Below the pieces are notes generated by a model, which was not told the origin of the DNA, did no database searches, and worked only from the letters and a program-made list of their open reading frames with translations. Made by a program: the position numbers and the translations under genes. This document shows positions 12,144-23,202 of a stretch of DNA of 34,519 bases, one piece after another. Every line of letters starts with the position of its first letter. Positions within the stretch are counted from its first letter, which is position 1. The DNA comes from Euprymna scolopes. Lineage: Eukaryota > Mollusca > Cephalopoda > Sepiida > Sepiolidae. The DNA lies in assembly GCA_024364805.1 (NCBI GenBank), contig CM044523.1:5126649-5161167 (forward strand), read 5' to 3'.

Positions 12144-12995
12144 ATAATTGCAACGGCTCTAGCCGGTGCGATCCTTTTTGTGTTTAATTATCAGGATAGT
12201 TAACATAATGTTGTTCACAAAATATAATATGGCTAAATATTAACTAGATGGATCCGCTGTGTGATATGATTCCTTAATAATTTTAATCTCTTCTTTTTTT
12301 CATTTCGCGGCCTCTTCTTATTATTGATTTGAATGAAAAAAAAATTGTAATGAGGCAGTCTTTTCAACGTCTTAAAGAAGGTTACACGACAGCCTTTACT
12401 CGCTCTGGCAGAACTTCTTTTTTGGTTCATACATAAAGAAAAAAATCAACATCCATGGTATGCATTGCAATGTGTGGATTTAAATAATACTCTAATAAGT
12501 ACGGTAATAAGGCACAAGATTTGGACCACTACGCACCTACAATTTAAAATAATTATCTAACTAAGTTTAAACACATATGTACTACGTCGTTATATTCTTG
12601 CCAATGGCTCTTACCATGCAATAAAAAGCTGATAACCAACAATGGCCGAGGTCAAGTGTATGCATACCAAAGAAATGACATGCTTTGAAAACACGTCGTC
12701 AGCCAATAAAAGTGGGGCTGAAGAAAAGAACAGGAATGAAAATAAATGCTTATCGAATCAGTGTACTACAAGTATCACGGAGCGTATATCAAACGTTTAT
12801 CAGTGGCCGTAAGGGATAATAAGAGCCTCACATCTACGAATGTAATGTGGAACATGTCGTCTGATCACAACTATCAAAGAGTCGCCATGTTTTCTCAGAA
12901 ATGGCTCCCCTCAAGCTGAAATTCGTTTTCAGTCTTTGTTGTGGCTGGATAGCTGTACGTCGCGTCTAACGACCTGGTGGTGACCTCTGCGACAC
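12144..12995. other. Intergenic stretch, no gene seen
   Basis: No gene supported. Base composition becomes less AT-rich from about 12850 towards the promoter-like cluster. A 77-codon minus-strand frame at 12895-13128 contains a hydrophobic run (ILLLSVLSAIILCALPC) but lies across the promoter-like motifs and has no other support. Confidence 0.45.
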
Positions 12996-13001
12996 AGAAT
13001 A

Positions 13002-13030
13002 CCGCCATCTTCCGGCACGGAAGTGCGCAC
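13002..13030. promoter_or_regulatory. Housekeeping-promoter-like motif cluster
   Basis: Within 29 bases lie a YY1-like GCCATCTT (13004), an ETS-like CTTCCGG (13009), a second ETS-like CGGAAGT (13018) and an NRF1-like GTGCGCAC (13023). In animals such sites cluster at TATA-less promoters. The surrounding 300 bp is less AT-rich than the rest of the window. On the plus strand a 39-codon frame follows (ATG at 13033, stop near 13152) that could be a first exon or nothing. No downstream exon was identified, and the mariner lies about 100 bp beyond that stop. Function is inference. Confidence 0.3.
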
Positions 13031-13250
13031 AAGATGATTGCAGAGAGGACAGACAAAAGTAGTATTCGAATTTGGATTTCACTTTTAGTAGGGCAACTCC
13101 TAACTTCCCTTGAACATGCAGTGGACAAGGTTTATGAGATAGGAACGGGCTAACATAGATTCGTTTAGATAAATGCATTCCAAAAGACGATACACATCAT
13201 AAAATGTGTGTAGACATATACAACGATGCATATTTGCATATGTGATGGTA

Positions 13251-13280
13251 CGACGCGTGCAATAAGTAATGCCCCTGACC
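13251..13280 (+). repeat. Mariner left terminal inverted repeat
   Basis: Starts CGACGCGTGCAATAAG and runs to CCCCTGACC. It is two bases shorter than the other end near its tip. Confidence 0.93.
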
Positions 13281-13321
13281 CATTTTCCAAAGGAGTAGAG
13301 CAACGAAACTTGGCACAGTTA

Positions 13322-14352
13322 TTAGTCTTTCTCTACATAGGAACCACCCAGTGTTATGCATTTCTCCTATCGGTTGATGCAGCTCTGGAGACCGTTTTTG
13401 TAGAACACCCCAGGTTGGTCCTTCAACTACGACGTGACTTCAGAAATACAGGCTGCATCATCTGGGAAACGCTTTCCTTTCAAAAACAACTTCATGGCTG
13501 GGAAGAGGTTAAAGTCAGAGGATGCACGGTCAGGAGAGTAGGGAAGATGGGGGAGGATTTAATAACCACACGCCACTGCTTCTGATCTGGCAACATGCGA
13601 GTTTTGTACTGGATGGTTGCCCTGCAGGAGAAGGGTATATTTTCTGATCTTGCCCCACCTCTTGATTTTGATAGCTTCCCTTAATTTCCTCAAAAATGAA
13701 GCATAATAGGCTCCTGTAATTGTGGTACCCTGTGCAAGAAAATCTGTCATAACTACTTCGTCCTGGTCCCAGTAGAGTGTGAGGATGACCTTGCCTCCTT
13801 TTGAGGGTTGTGAGTCCAAGTGCTTCCACTGCATTTACTGGGCTCTGGTCTCTGGATCATAGTGATAGACCCAGGTTTCTTCCTGTGTAATCAGTCTTTT
13901 GAAAAAATTTGGCTCATCTTCTTGGCACATCTCCAAATTCATCATCGACACTCGACGCAGTCTCGCTTCTGGAATGGAGTGAGCAACCTGGGAATCCATC
14001 TGACAGACATCTTATGCATATGCAAATGGTCAGGAACGATATTTTCCACATACCCTCTACCAATCTTGACATCTAAGGCTATTTGGCGAATATTAATGCG
14101 CCGATCTTCAAAAATGACAGCCTCAACTTGACGGACAGATGCCTTATCAATGGCAGAAGGCGGGGGGCGACCAGGTCTGGGAGCTGTTTCCACAGACTTC
14201 CGGTCATGTTTGAATTCACGATGTCAGCATTTTACATATCATTGGGCATTATCATCATAATTTTCTTTCATCTCATCAAAAGTCTCCTGTGGTATGCGTG
14301 CTTTCAAATTAAAAAAAAACCGGATCACTGCTCGAAATTCAACAGGCTCCAT
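13322..14352 (-). pseudogene. Mariner transposase pseudogene (DD34D)
   Basis: The reading begins MEPVEFRAVIRFFF at 14352, a usual mariner N-terminus. The helix-turn-helix part with its linker (PRPGRPPPSAIDKASVRQ, then INIRQIALDVKIGRGYV and KMSVRWIPRLLT) lies at about 13960-14200. The catalytic part holds TWVYHYDPET (about 13880), WDQDEVVMTDFL (about 13750), LLLQGNHPVQNSHVA (about 13610) and SSDFNLFP (about 13500). It ends EKCITLGGSYVEKD before tandem TAA codons. The span is about 343 codons, the normal family length. In mariner the first catalytic Asp sits in a GDETW-type motif and the second in an HDN/QDN motif. Here they read EETW and QGN, so both are lost. The third Asp survives in SSDF. 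There are stops in the N-terminal half and just upstream of MQWKHL, plus at least one frame change in the C-terminal part. Confidence 0.92.
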
Positions 14353-14484
14353 TTCACACCTGACTCAGGTCAAACACCTGTAAAACAGAAACCACAATGA
14401 CCTCAGAGCTGTAATTTCCATATAACCCGTAGATATAAATCATTACACATGCAAAATTTCATCTAGATCAGACAAGTGAAAGTC

Positions 14485-14516
14485 GGTCAGGGGCATTACT
14501 TATTGCACACCCCTCG
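14485..14516 (-). repeat. Mariner right terminal inverted repeat
   Basis: Read on the minus strand it starts CGAGGGGTGTGCAATAAG and runs to CCCCTGACC, matching the left end over its inner 22 or more bases. On the minus strand this is the end upstream of the transposase. Confidence 0.93.
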
Positions 14517-14518
14517 TA

Positions 14519-15547
14519 TATAAACAAATATATAAATAGATATCGAGAGAAAAGAGAATCAAATACACAGTACAAATATAAATATTAAGAAGAAAAAAAA
14601 CAATATAAATACGCCGTATTATAACGACAACCCAGACAATAACAAACACTAACACACATATACGTATATTTTTTATATATGATATTCATATTCCTGCATT
14701 TTATTTTTATTAACTAAATTACTACAGCTCAAGCGCCTTAGTTTAATGTTAATATACCATCCTTAAGGGAACATATTTGCGTAAGTTTTACGGAAACAGC
14801 TCTTTTTAAAATACATTTTATCTTTACATTTTTCCAACACGTATATATTTGATATACAAGATACGCACAACCTATACAAATATACCGACTCTATTTTAAA
14901 ATGGCTTTTCAGTTCCGTGAAAGTTCACCCATCTGGCAGTAACCTGTGTAATTCAATATATATTTTAATACATTTATTCCAATTTTTCCTAAAATATGTG
15001 ATTTTCTATTTGTTCGTGATAGTTTCTCAAGAAATTAATATTTGAAGTAATGTATTTGTGAACAGTAAATTTTTCAGAACGCCAACATTTTCTAATAATG
15101 TGTGTCCAACTGATCAGCATGCATATCCTTCACCAGTTACCCTCAATAATTACAAATGATTGAAATCGTATGAACAATTTGTTTATAGAAACGAGAAGTG
15201 TTAAAAAGATTGTACCTCCTAGTTTTTATTCTGACTGGATTTATCAGAGAGGGGGGTATCTCTCTTTGTTAGGATGACTGACCTTAAACATTTAATGCTT
15301 AAATGTTTCCTCTCCCTGTTGCTAATATTGACTGCGTGAGAGCCTGAGAAATTCATTCATTTTATGGGCCTGCGTCAGAAGCAAATTATTCTAAAAATGA
15401 ATTGAGAATTATGGTGACGATGTATAAAATATAATCAGGAGTAAAAATGTAGCTCGCGTAAAAGTAGTGTTTTCGCTTTTATTAATCTCTTCTGCTGTTT
15501 AAGTTTGATCTTAAAAAATAAGAGGTGTTACATTTGGAATGACCCTG

Positions 15548-15549
<2 letters not shown>
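14519..15549. other. AT-rich stretch, no gene seen
   Basis: Nothing recognised between the mariner and the next microsatellite. Confidence 0.5.

Positions 15550-15587
<38 letters not shown>
15550..15587. repeat. (TA)n microsatellite
   Basis: About 19 uninterrupted TA units. Confidence 0.95.
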
Positions 15588-15590
<3 letters not shown>

Positions 15591-17230
15591 TTTGCAAATT
15601 AGATATACATGTCTTTGAGAAACTATTGACAGTTATGTCCATTTCATGCAGTGGCGCCGTCTTATATTATTTTCTCTTAATTAATTTCATGAAATTGTTT
15701 ACACTTTTTGAATCCTCACCTCCGGTCAATCTCGAAAAATACAGGATATCTCCTGTAAGCGGCAGCTGCGCGTGTAATTTTGAGGAAAGCGTTACGCTAT
15801 CCTCAACCATACCTCCCCTGAATCGGTCTTTTTTGCCCAGTATCAAGGAAGAAGTCAAGGATGACGAAAAACAATGACGAGATAGGTGTAGAGAACATTC
15901 GACACCTTTAAGTCCTAAATGCTCACCTATTTATTACTGGCAATGGAACGATAATTTAAGAAATATAAAGAAGTAATTGAAAAGTCGGTTTGTTTAATTT
16001 TTATATAATTTACAAGTCATTTTGAATAATTTTCTTAGTTTTCTTAAATTTATCCTTATCAATAATTTCCGACTACTGTTGATCATGCGATTAATTTTTT
16101 ATTACTTTTTTCTAACTCTGATCCGTTTTTTCTTCTTCGCTTGCATTTATTTTACTTCTTCTCCTTCGTCTTCTTCTTTTTAATGGTCATCATTCCCTTT
16201 TTCTCGGTTGGTCCTCATTACCTTTTTTACTTATACTACATTATATACATGGTAAAGGCAGGTTGATTTTATTTTCACTTATTTAATAAAAAAAACTACA
16301 AAAATATCATATGTGAAGATACTTACGGGCTATAATTCAAATACAAAGCATATTTGAAGACATACCACCGGGTAGAAGCACTAAAACAACAATATTAATC
16401 GTTATACCCACTCTGTCCTAATTTACATTTATACTGATTATTATAAGTATTTCAATCATGCGATTACTTTTTTATGAAACAACGTATGGAAATATAACTC
16501 TAAAAATATATAAATACAAATACAACTAAAGTAGCTGTCATACAGATAGAAACGTAAATCAGCAACATAAATTGAAATTCACTGCTAAATGAATGTAGAT
16601 TAAATAAAACAATTGAAATAAAATAATACAACAAATATTAACAAGTAATGGTGTATACACACAACTATAATAATTGCGTAAACAATAAATATATAAAAGC
16701 AAAACTAATGAGAATCCCCCTCTTTCATCAGGTAAAATAGGAAATAATTAAAAGGGGAAACACCACAGAAGAAAATAGTAGAAAATAACTAATAATAATA
16801 GTGTGTCTGTGTGTTTGTTTGTATGTGTGTGTAAGTGACGTTGTCGGTAAGACAGTGCAAAAAACTTTATCAAACTCTGCTCTTCATATTTAGCCTACGG
16901 ATCTAAAATTTGAAATATAGGTTATTTGAACGTTAAGCACACTTTCGATTGGGTTATAACCCAGTCAAAATGTGCTGCTAATGAGTCCAAATTGTGTCCA
17001 TTTTTTTTTTGGTAAAGACGCTGGATAGATATGTAATGACTAAGTTTTAAGCGTTAAACATTTGGCGAATGCTACCCGAGTCATATAGTTTTTAACGTTC
17101 GAAATCATTACTATATATCCGATAATAATTAATAGAGAGTGGGCTCTATTATGATAAATAAGAGATCCACATGAATTAGACTATAATGTTTATGCGTATA
17201 TTTAGACCGAATAACGCCGAGTGGCCTGCT
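15588..17230. other. AT-rich stretch, no supported gene
   Basis: A mixed-composition patch at 15640-15880 is open in one frame on each strand (the plus frame ends SIKEEVKDDEKQ), but no family is recognised and both frames are short. A pyrimidine-rich tract (CTTCTTCTCC-like) lies at about 16130-16185. A perfect 18-base palindrome-like GATTGGGTTATAACCCAGTC sits near 16948. No RNA gene found. Confidence 0.4.
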
Positions 17231-17275
<45 letters not shown>

Positions 17276-17362
17276 ATATATATATATACATATTTATATA
17301 CCTATATATATCTTTATTCTTAATCTTTATATCTGCTTATATATATATATATATATATATTT
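17231..17362. repeat. (TA)n microsatellite cluster
   Basis: Two TA runs (about 17232-17312 and 17338-17361), the first broken by ACATG and similar interruptions, joined by a short AT-rich link. Confidence 0.93.
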
Positions 17363-17786
17363 AGTTACTCAGTAATTTTATTATGAATGAAGTTTAAGAC
17401 ACAATGTAATATGGTATATGTTTGTTAAAATTCCGTACGTATGAACACATCTATAGTGCCTTTACATGTATGTCAATCTGAATGAGAGAAAGTTTCTGAT
17501 TTTGAGGTCAAAGATATAATTCTCGCAGTTTTCCAACTCAAACAGTAGACGTCATGCAATCTGGTATTTCTTCAAAGGCATTGCTTTCCTTGTCGTCATC
17601 TTCGTAAAGCAGCAGAGCCCGGCCCATGGGCGATCGACATCATTCTTCAGTGATATCACGCCTTGCTTTTTTACCATTCATGATCGGCAAACAGGAGATA
17701 GGATGAAAGGAAGGGGATAAAAAGTGGGTTGAAGCGTCCGCTTTCATCTTGCTCTAAATACAGTCAACCTACAAACACACACATTA
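17363..17786. other. Mixed-composition stretch, no gene seen
   Basis: A GC-richer patch at about 17540-17700 reads on the minus strand as a short frame (MGRALLLYEDDDKESNAFEE and onward) preceded by a stop. It is too short to call and matches no family that I recognise. Confidence 0.35.
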
Positions 17787-17840
17787 TGTATGTATATATA
17801 TATGTGTATATGTATATATATATATATATGTATGTGTGTG
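17787..17840. repeat. Mixed TA/TG microsatellite
   Basis: TATG, TA and TG dinucleotide runs intermix over about 50 bases. Confidence 0.9.
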
Positions 17841-19395
17841 TTCGTTTTGAGTCATGTGGCCTGGTGTGTCCCATAGTACGCGTGTGTTCATTTTAAAAAT
17901 CAGGTAAAACTATGTATGTAAAGCTGATTATATATTGTAAAATATAATATGAAAATAGGTTTTTTAAATTCTAAAATTTGTCTCTTTCAGCCTAGTGTAT
18001 TTTCCATGGGCGTTACATGGTGACATATTTTTGTTCATTATTGATTATACCCGACATTTAATTATGTTTCTTTTATATTTTGCCTCTGTCTGTTAACAAA
18101 GAAAGAAGCCTTAATCGAGAGAGACTGCGTGATGCTAAAAAATAATTAAAAACTATGAGAGAAGAAGAGAATGCTAAACAGAAAATTTGTATGAAATTAT
18201 TTATTTCGTGAGGTAATGAATTTTATATGAAATTAAAACAATTTAAATGGACATTCTAATAAACACATTTCGATTCCTTTAATAACTGCATATTGTAGTA
18301 CGTAATTTATGTGATTAAAGTTTATAAACCAAATCTTTAGAGGACAAATGTTGGCAACTCACCGTTACTACTACAGATAGATATATTATAAATCCAAGTT
18401 CATTTTGTTTACAATTTCTGGGTAGCTTAATGGGTTTGTAATTATTTTTTTTGTCTTGCGAGACCATAAATGTACCTGTGAAAGTGCTTGCTCATAGTTT
18501 CTTTAAATAAAGAGTTGTGATAATCACAACCCTACGTCTCCTGAATCAGTATGGATTAAGTCTAGTGACAAGGAGAAATCTAGACCAACTGGAAAATATG
18601 TCGGAATACACAGAAAAAGTATTATATTATTCGATAATTGTCCAAAGCAAGTTGCACACCATAGTTTGCGACTCTAGTTATTAATCAAATAATCGGATCG
18701 ACTAGAGACATGGTGGATATTAAAGTACATACCTCTTCGCCAAGAAGTTAGATAAAATGTCCGGTGCGATTTTCAGATATCAGTGAATAAGAATAAGAAG
18801 ACTTGGACCTAAAAAATCCAGAGTAAATCCATCGGCATTCCTCAGTTAAAACAACTAAACCCGGTTCAGATAGAATGTATAGTTGGCGAGGCTGGACGTC
18901 CTGGAACTAAAAAGAGATATACACCATCTTTAGAGCAACACACACTGAAAGTATGGTGACATAAAGGGATGTTATATACACATTTATACTCATAATTAAA
19001 GGTCACGCAGTAGTGACTGCAACTTCTACATTATGTCACTTTTTTACGAGACTATAAATATATGAAAACGAAACGTACGCTTTGCAAATCAAACGTAGAA
19101 TTCAAAGTCTAGTGGGGTTTTAATAAGTGCAAAACAATGATACTCTCATTTCATCAGACTTATCAAAAAGATTTTCTAAACATCCGTTCATGATTTATGA
19201 CCTTCAATTAAACGTTTCTTCTATTCAGACTTGCTAATAAAACGTTTGATGTTGCGCAATGCACTTGTTTAATGTGTAGTTCTCTTCATACAAAACAGTC
19301 GAATTAAACTTAATTTTCTCTATTCTGGTAATACATTTGAAAATATTTCAACATTTTCTTATTCGTGAATCACACGGTTATCTATTTTAATATAA
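17841..19395. other. AT-rich stretch, no gene seen
   Basis: No coding frame, RNA gene or transposon end could be supported. Confidence 0.5.
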
Positions 19396-19641
19396 CACCG
19401 AGGAAATTAGGCACAAGGCCGATTATTAATGTGAAGAGTGAAGGGCAAATGGGCACCAACTCCTCGGGGAGTAGGGGAGCTGGATAGTGACAATTGGTAT
19501 GGAGGGTTGCGCATACATTGACCAAGGTTTTATATGTGGGGCTGTCCCCACATGCGGTCTTTGCTTGCAGTATCTGCCGAAATAGATACTACACTTTGAT
19601 CTTGCCCAAAACTCCAAGAAAAGGGTATTTATTTGCTCCCC
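19396..19641 (-). repeat. U2 snRNA-headed repeat, copy 1
   Basis: Read on the minus strand, the end near 19620 begins TTCTTGGAGTTTTGGG and continues AAGATCAAAGTGTAGTATCT. Known U2 snRNA begins with TTCTCGGCCTTTTGGC then AAGATCAAGTGTAGTATCTG. By eye about 31 of 37 positions agree, with one inserted A. The match includes GTAGTA, the part of U2 that pairs with the intron branch point. Further on comes a hairpin (TGTGGGGACAGCCCCACA) and a body of about 150 bp that does not clearly resemble U2. The head followed by a non-U2 body and the tandem copy next to it suggest a U2-derived SINE-like repeat. A true U2 gene would be about 190 nt and similar throughout. Confidence 0.65.
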
Positions 19642-19870
19642 CACCGAGAAAATTAGGCACAAGACCGATTTTTAATGTGAGGAGTTAAGGGGAAATGGAA
19701 ACAAACTCCCCGGGGAGTATGGGAGCTGGATAGTGATTATTGGTATGAAGGGTTGCCCCTACATTAACCAAAGTATTATATGTGAGTTTGCCCACACATA
19801 TTGTATTTGCTTGTAGTATCTGTTCCGGCAGATATTACACTTTGATCCCAACCCGGAGGCCAAGAAAAGC
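19642..19870 (-). repeat. U2 snRNA-headed repeat, copy 2
   Basis: A second copy begins 246 bp after the first (CACCGAG at 19396 and 19642) and matches it along its length at roughly 80 percent by eye. Its minus-strand head reads TTCTTGGCCTCCGGGTTGGG then ATCAAAGTGTAATATCTG. Where copy 1 departs from U2 (GGAG), copy 2 keeps the U2 form (GGCC). Where copy 2 departs (CTCCGG), copy 1 keeps the U2 form (TTTTGG). A consensus would therefore be closer to U2 than either copy, as expected for common descent from a U2 head. Confidence 0.65.
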
Positions 19871-19873
19871 TTA

Positions 19874-19949
19874 AAAAGATAAGAACAATATCTACTAACA
19901 ACAGAAAAGGCCAAAGATAAGAATAATATCTACTACCAACAAAAAGGCC
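19874..19949 (-). repeat. Two short U2-head-like tandem units
   Basis: Two units of about 38 bp. On the minus strand each reads GGCCTTTT, a short spacer, GTAGTAGATATT (or TTAGTAGATATT), then (G/A)TTCTTATC. U2 has GGCCTTTTGG, then GTAGTATCTGTTCTTATC. They could be truncated duplicates of the same U2 head that lies just downstream on the minus strand. The units are short, so chance cannot be excluded. Confidence 0.4.
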
Positions 19950-19964
19950 AAGCACAAAACTGTA

Positions 19965-20022
19965 ACCGACATACCGACCGACAGACCGACCGACAGACCG
20001 ACCGACCGACCGACAGACCGAT
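19965..20022. repeat. ACCG/ACAG minisatellite
   Basis: ACCGACCGACAG-type units repeat about five times with small variations. It lies directly next to the U2-like cluster and is followed by a block of about 40 bp (AGTCGGTTGCATGCGACT) containing an inverted repeat. Confidence 0.9.
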
Positions 20023-20742
20023 AGAGTGACTTATAGAGTCGGTTGCATGCGACTAAAAATTGGACTTAAATCTAATAATAATAAATAGAATAAACTCGAA
20101 AACCCAATGGATATGAGAGGAAAAAGGTTGTAAGAACAATGACGAAAATAATGTTGCTAAAAATACGGTAAAAAATTAAAAGAAAACCAATGACAAAGAA
20201 AATAATTTAGGTAAAATTATCAACATAAGAAGTGTCTGGATACAAATAAAAGAGATTAGGGAGATTGCAAAAATTCAATAAAGACAAGCAAATCATAAAC
20301 CAATAAATAAAGAATGGAATGTATAAGGGAGAATGGTCTCGACAGAAAGAAAGAATATTACTTTGATGTCAGAAGGAAAGTCCGATGATTCGGAAGGATT
20401 TTGAAAACGGTTCTTATTGCCAGCATTTTGTCTTTGATTGCAAGGAATCAAAGGGTATTTATTGGGCGCTGACATCACCCTTAATGAGTCGTTTGTAGCC
20501 GGAGGATACAGGGAGCGAACACCAGACCATGCGTTTAAAAGTCGACCGGTGGCACGCACCTCGTCCATTTTAAGGTTTGTCGGTATCCATTTGAAAGCGA
20601 TTCGTCGCGAAAATGGCGTATAATAATTGCCAACACTTTTTTTAATATTGGAAAAAGGACAGGAGAAAAACAGAAGGACTAACATTAAGATGGTGGAATG
20701 CGATGGTGAGGCTTAAAGTAAAGAATAGACTGAAATAAACCC
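20023..20742. other. Intergenic stretch with one unexplained minus-strand frame
   Basis: A 130-codon minus-strand frame (20685 to 20293) covers a patch that is clearly richer in GC than its surroundings at about 20440-20620. The central part reads KMDEVRATGRLLNAWSGVRS and looks protein-like. The ends are AT-rich and look random, and no family is recognised. It could be an exon or an element remnant, but is not strong enough to call a gene. Confidence 0.3.
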
Positions 20743-20832
20743 GTTAGAAATGAACATGTTAGAAATAAACATGTTAGAAATAAACATGTTTGAAATAAAC
20801 ATGTTAGAAATAAACAAGTTAGAAATAAAGAT
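20743..20832. repeat. 15-bp tandem repeat, six copies
   Basis: GTTAGAAATAAACAT is repeated six times head to tail with single-base variants. Confidence 0.95.
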
Positions 20833-21759
20833 GGATGATTATCGTGAAAAGTAGAAAAAAGAACAGAAAAAAATTAATAGAACCCAGCAAACGAAAAAGA
20901 AAACATATAAAAAATGTAAAACAAAGGGAAAACAGCAATGGTGGATACGAAATAACAATAATTAGGATAAATAATAACATTGAAAACTAAATAATATCTA
21001 AAGGCTAATTGATAATATTTTAACATGTTTAGATAAAAGTGTAACAATCAAAAATTATAAGGGAAAAGAACACACGTGATCTAGTAATAGTTACATACAA
21101 GGTGTCCCAAATAATATATAATATATACACTCACTGAACCTTTATAACTAATCCAAATTGTTTTTTAAATTTTATTTGTAAACAATATCTTTTAATGAAA
21201 ACACTCGCATAAGGCACGCATCCACTTGATGTAATGAACTAAAAGATACTAGTTCAAGGTGAAAAACTGATTAATAGCAACTCATTTTTCTTTCTCAAAA
21301 ACATCCCTTATGGAAGGAAAAAAATAAGGGAGGCGAGAGTTAAAAAAAAATGGCTGAAATGTTTCTAATTTCCTTGACTAGTTATAGGGGCTTAATTGAA
21401 GTAGACGAGTAAGAATACACATTTCATTATACTGACAGGAATTATTAATGAAAACATAGAACATGTAGTTTTAATTAACATTCATGTTACTCTATGTAAT
21501 GTCTAAATGTCTATCAAAGGAACTCTACCACTACCCTAAGCCATAATGCTCAATGTACTTTTCATATCTTTATGAAATTTAACTACAAACGTCCTGCAAA
21601 TATATATACCGATACTTGACGACATTGTCCTCTAATCTTTCTGCAATGTACTTTATTAAGTTAATTTTATGTGTGTTATATCATTATATTAAATCGTTTA
21701 TATTTCATTTCATCAATTTCATTTGCAAATACACCTTGGTCAATTGAAATACTTTAACG

Positions 21760-21762
<3 letters not shown>
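20833..21762. other. AT-rich stretch, no gene seen
   Basis: Nothing supported. A short GGTGTCCCAAA near 21100 resembles the tip of some mariner ends, but no partner end was found. Confidence 0.5.

Positions 21763-21821
<59 letters not shown>
21763..21821. repeat. (TA)n microsatellite
   Basis: About 29 uninterrupted TA units. Confidence 0.96.
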
Positions 21822-21822
<1 letters not shown>

Positions 21823-23202
21823 TATTGGAACATTTTGTATATTACTAAATATATACATTCTTTAATGCCGATCAATCAGTTTGTTGTTATGAAAATTTAA
21901 AATTTTCCTCCAAAATTGTGCTTAACATACACGAGGAAAGACTTTCGTTTGAGGGGGAAATAGTGTTTTGCAAATAAACGACGAAATCAACGACCTTCTT
22001 GCTTAACAAACACAGAATACTCTTCTTATATCAAGCTTGACAACGTTAAATGTATCAATAGTTTGCTTTACATTACATATCATGTATCTGCTTTATAGTC
22101 ATATTAAAATTAATGCTTATATTTATATACCGTCTGAGATTAGATTCATTAAACTCGTATTGATTGCAATTAGCAAATTAATGTGGATGTATATGTAATA
22201 CAATCATTACATAACGGTTTTGATAAGTATTATGAATGTCTGAGTTAATTACATTTTCCATGCATACGATGCTCAATTGTCCTATTTCCTTTCAATGATG
22301 GTAAAGAATATAAATGCACGGGAAGTTACTTATGAGTACACCCATTTCACTCAATGAATCAGGAATAAAGTTGTAGGAACCACATCAATATATCGATATA
22401 AATAGTAAAAACTATAAGAATACCATAATTTTATATGAACTTATTAGTTAATCAATGAAATCAATCCTAGAGGAAGCCGAATTTCCCTACTAGTATTATA
22501 AAAGTACTGTATCGTGATTTAAACTGTAATTACGATTTTGTAATAATAAAATTTCAAAACGTCCCTAGAGACGGGTAACATATATGATAAAATATTTTAA
22601 TTTGTCGCAAGACCATCGCGATTAACGAGATAATATCGCTGTCTTAGCGTAAAAACGTAATTTTCAGAAAGGATATATGGCTTTTGTTTTGTGGCGTTGG
22701 TAGATGAAAAAAAAGTTGACCGCTGTTAGAATTCACTGGCCTATAATTATCGGAATACAAGTAATTTGTTTTAAAAGAAAGGACAAGCGACACGAAAAGC
22801 CAGGCGTCATCAAACCCCATCGTGTCGCCGCTTTGTCCCATTGGTCGCCAACTGAGAGAACAGTCAAAGGCAATCAGCACTGAAATTTTAGCGTTCTTTC
22901 ATTCTGCGATTTTCATCTTTGACGTCGAGCGTCGTTTTCCACTCTTTTCTTTGATTCCCTCTTTATTATTCTCTACTTTTATCTTTCGTTTTTATCAGCA
23001 CGCGCTCATTTCTCCTTTGTTATTCTATTAGTCGCGGTACCCTTACCATATTCTACAGTGAACCCGCTCACACTTTTACGTAAAAGTTTGGAAAGCTGCG
23101 GCCTAGTTTCGTTTTCAATTTCATAAGAAATATAAAAGCCTTCTATCAATCCTTTATCAACATGCTTCAAAGTTACAGTCTTACTATCCTTTGCCATTCC
23201 TT
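21822..23202. other. Intergenic stretch, no supported gene
   Basis: AT-rich to about 22640, then more balanced. A CCATTGGTCG (CCAAT-box-like, 22838) lies in the balanced part. A 63-codon minus-strand frame at 23006-23197 (MAKDSKTVTLKHVDKGLIEG and onward) looks protein-like but starts at the edge of the next minisatellite and matches no family that I recognise. Confidence 0.4.

Larger units (their letters stand above)
13251..14516 (-). mobile_element. Mariner (Tc1/mariner) DNA transposon, inactive
   Basis: A 1266-bp element bounded by about 30-bp inverted terminal repeats and flanked on both sides by TA, the standard mariner target duplication (13249-13250 and 14517-14518). The length is typical for a complete mariner. 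It encodes a single transposase on the minus strand, which carries stops and frame changes. The TIRs share an uninterrupted core of GCAATAAGTAATGCCCC. Only the first ten or so bases differ between ends. The element is complete end to end but cannot make its own transposase. It could still have been mobilised in trans while the ends were good. Confidence 0.95.

Noticed and set aside
10670-12175. Helitron carrying the satellite
   Set aside because: Some Helitrons carry tandem arrays, but no convincing TC start, terminal hairpin with CTRR end or Rep/helicase frame was seen.
13226-14400. Plus-strand frames of 103-119 codons
   Set aside because: Antisense to the mariner transposase. No independent support.
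19642-19870. Functional U2 snRNA gene
   Set aside because: Only about the first 40-50 bases resemble U2. The Sm site and 3' stem-loops are not recognisable, and two tandem diverged copies are present.
20293-20685. Minus-strand 130-codon frame as a gene
   Set aside because: Only the middle third looks protein-like. No family, splice context or conserved start is recognised, so it is noted in the gap entry only.
21095-21115. GGTGTCCCAAA as a mariner or MITE end
   Set aside because: No inverted partner and no TA-flanked body were found nearby.
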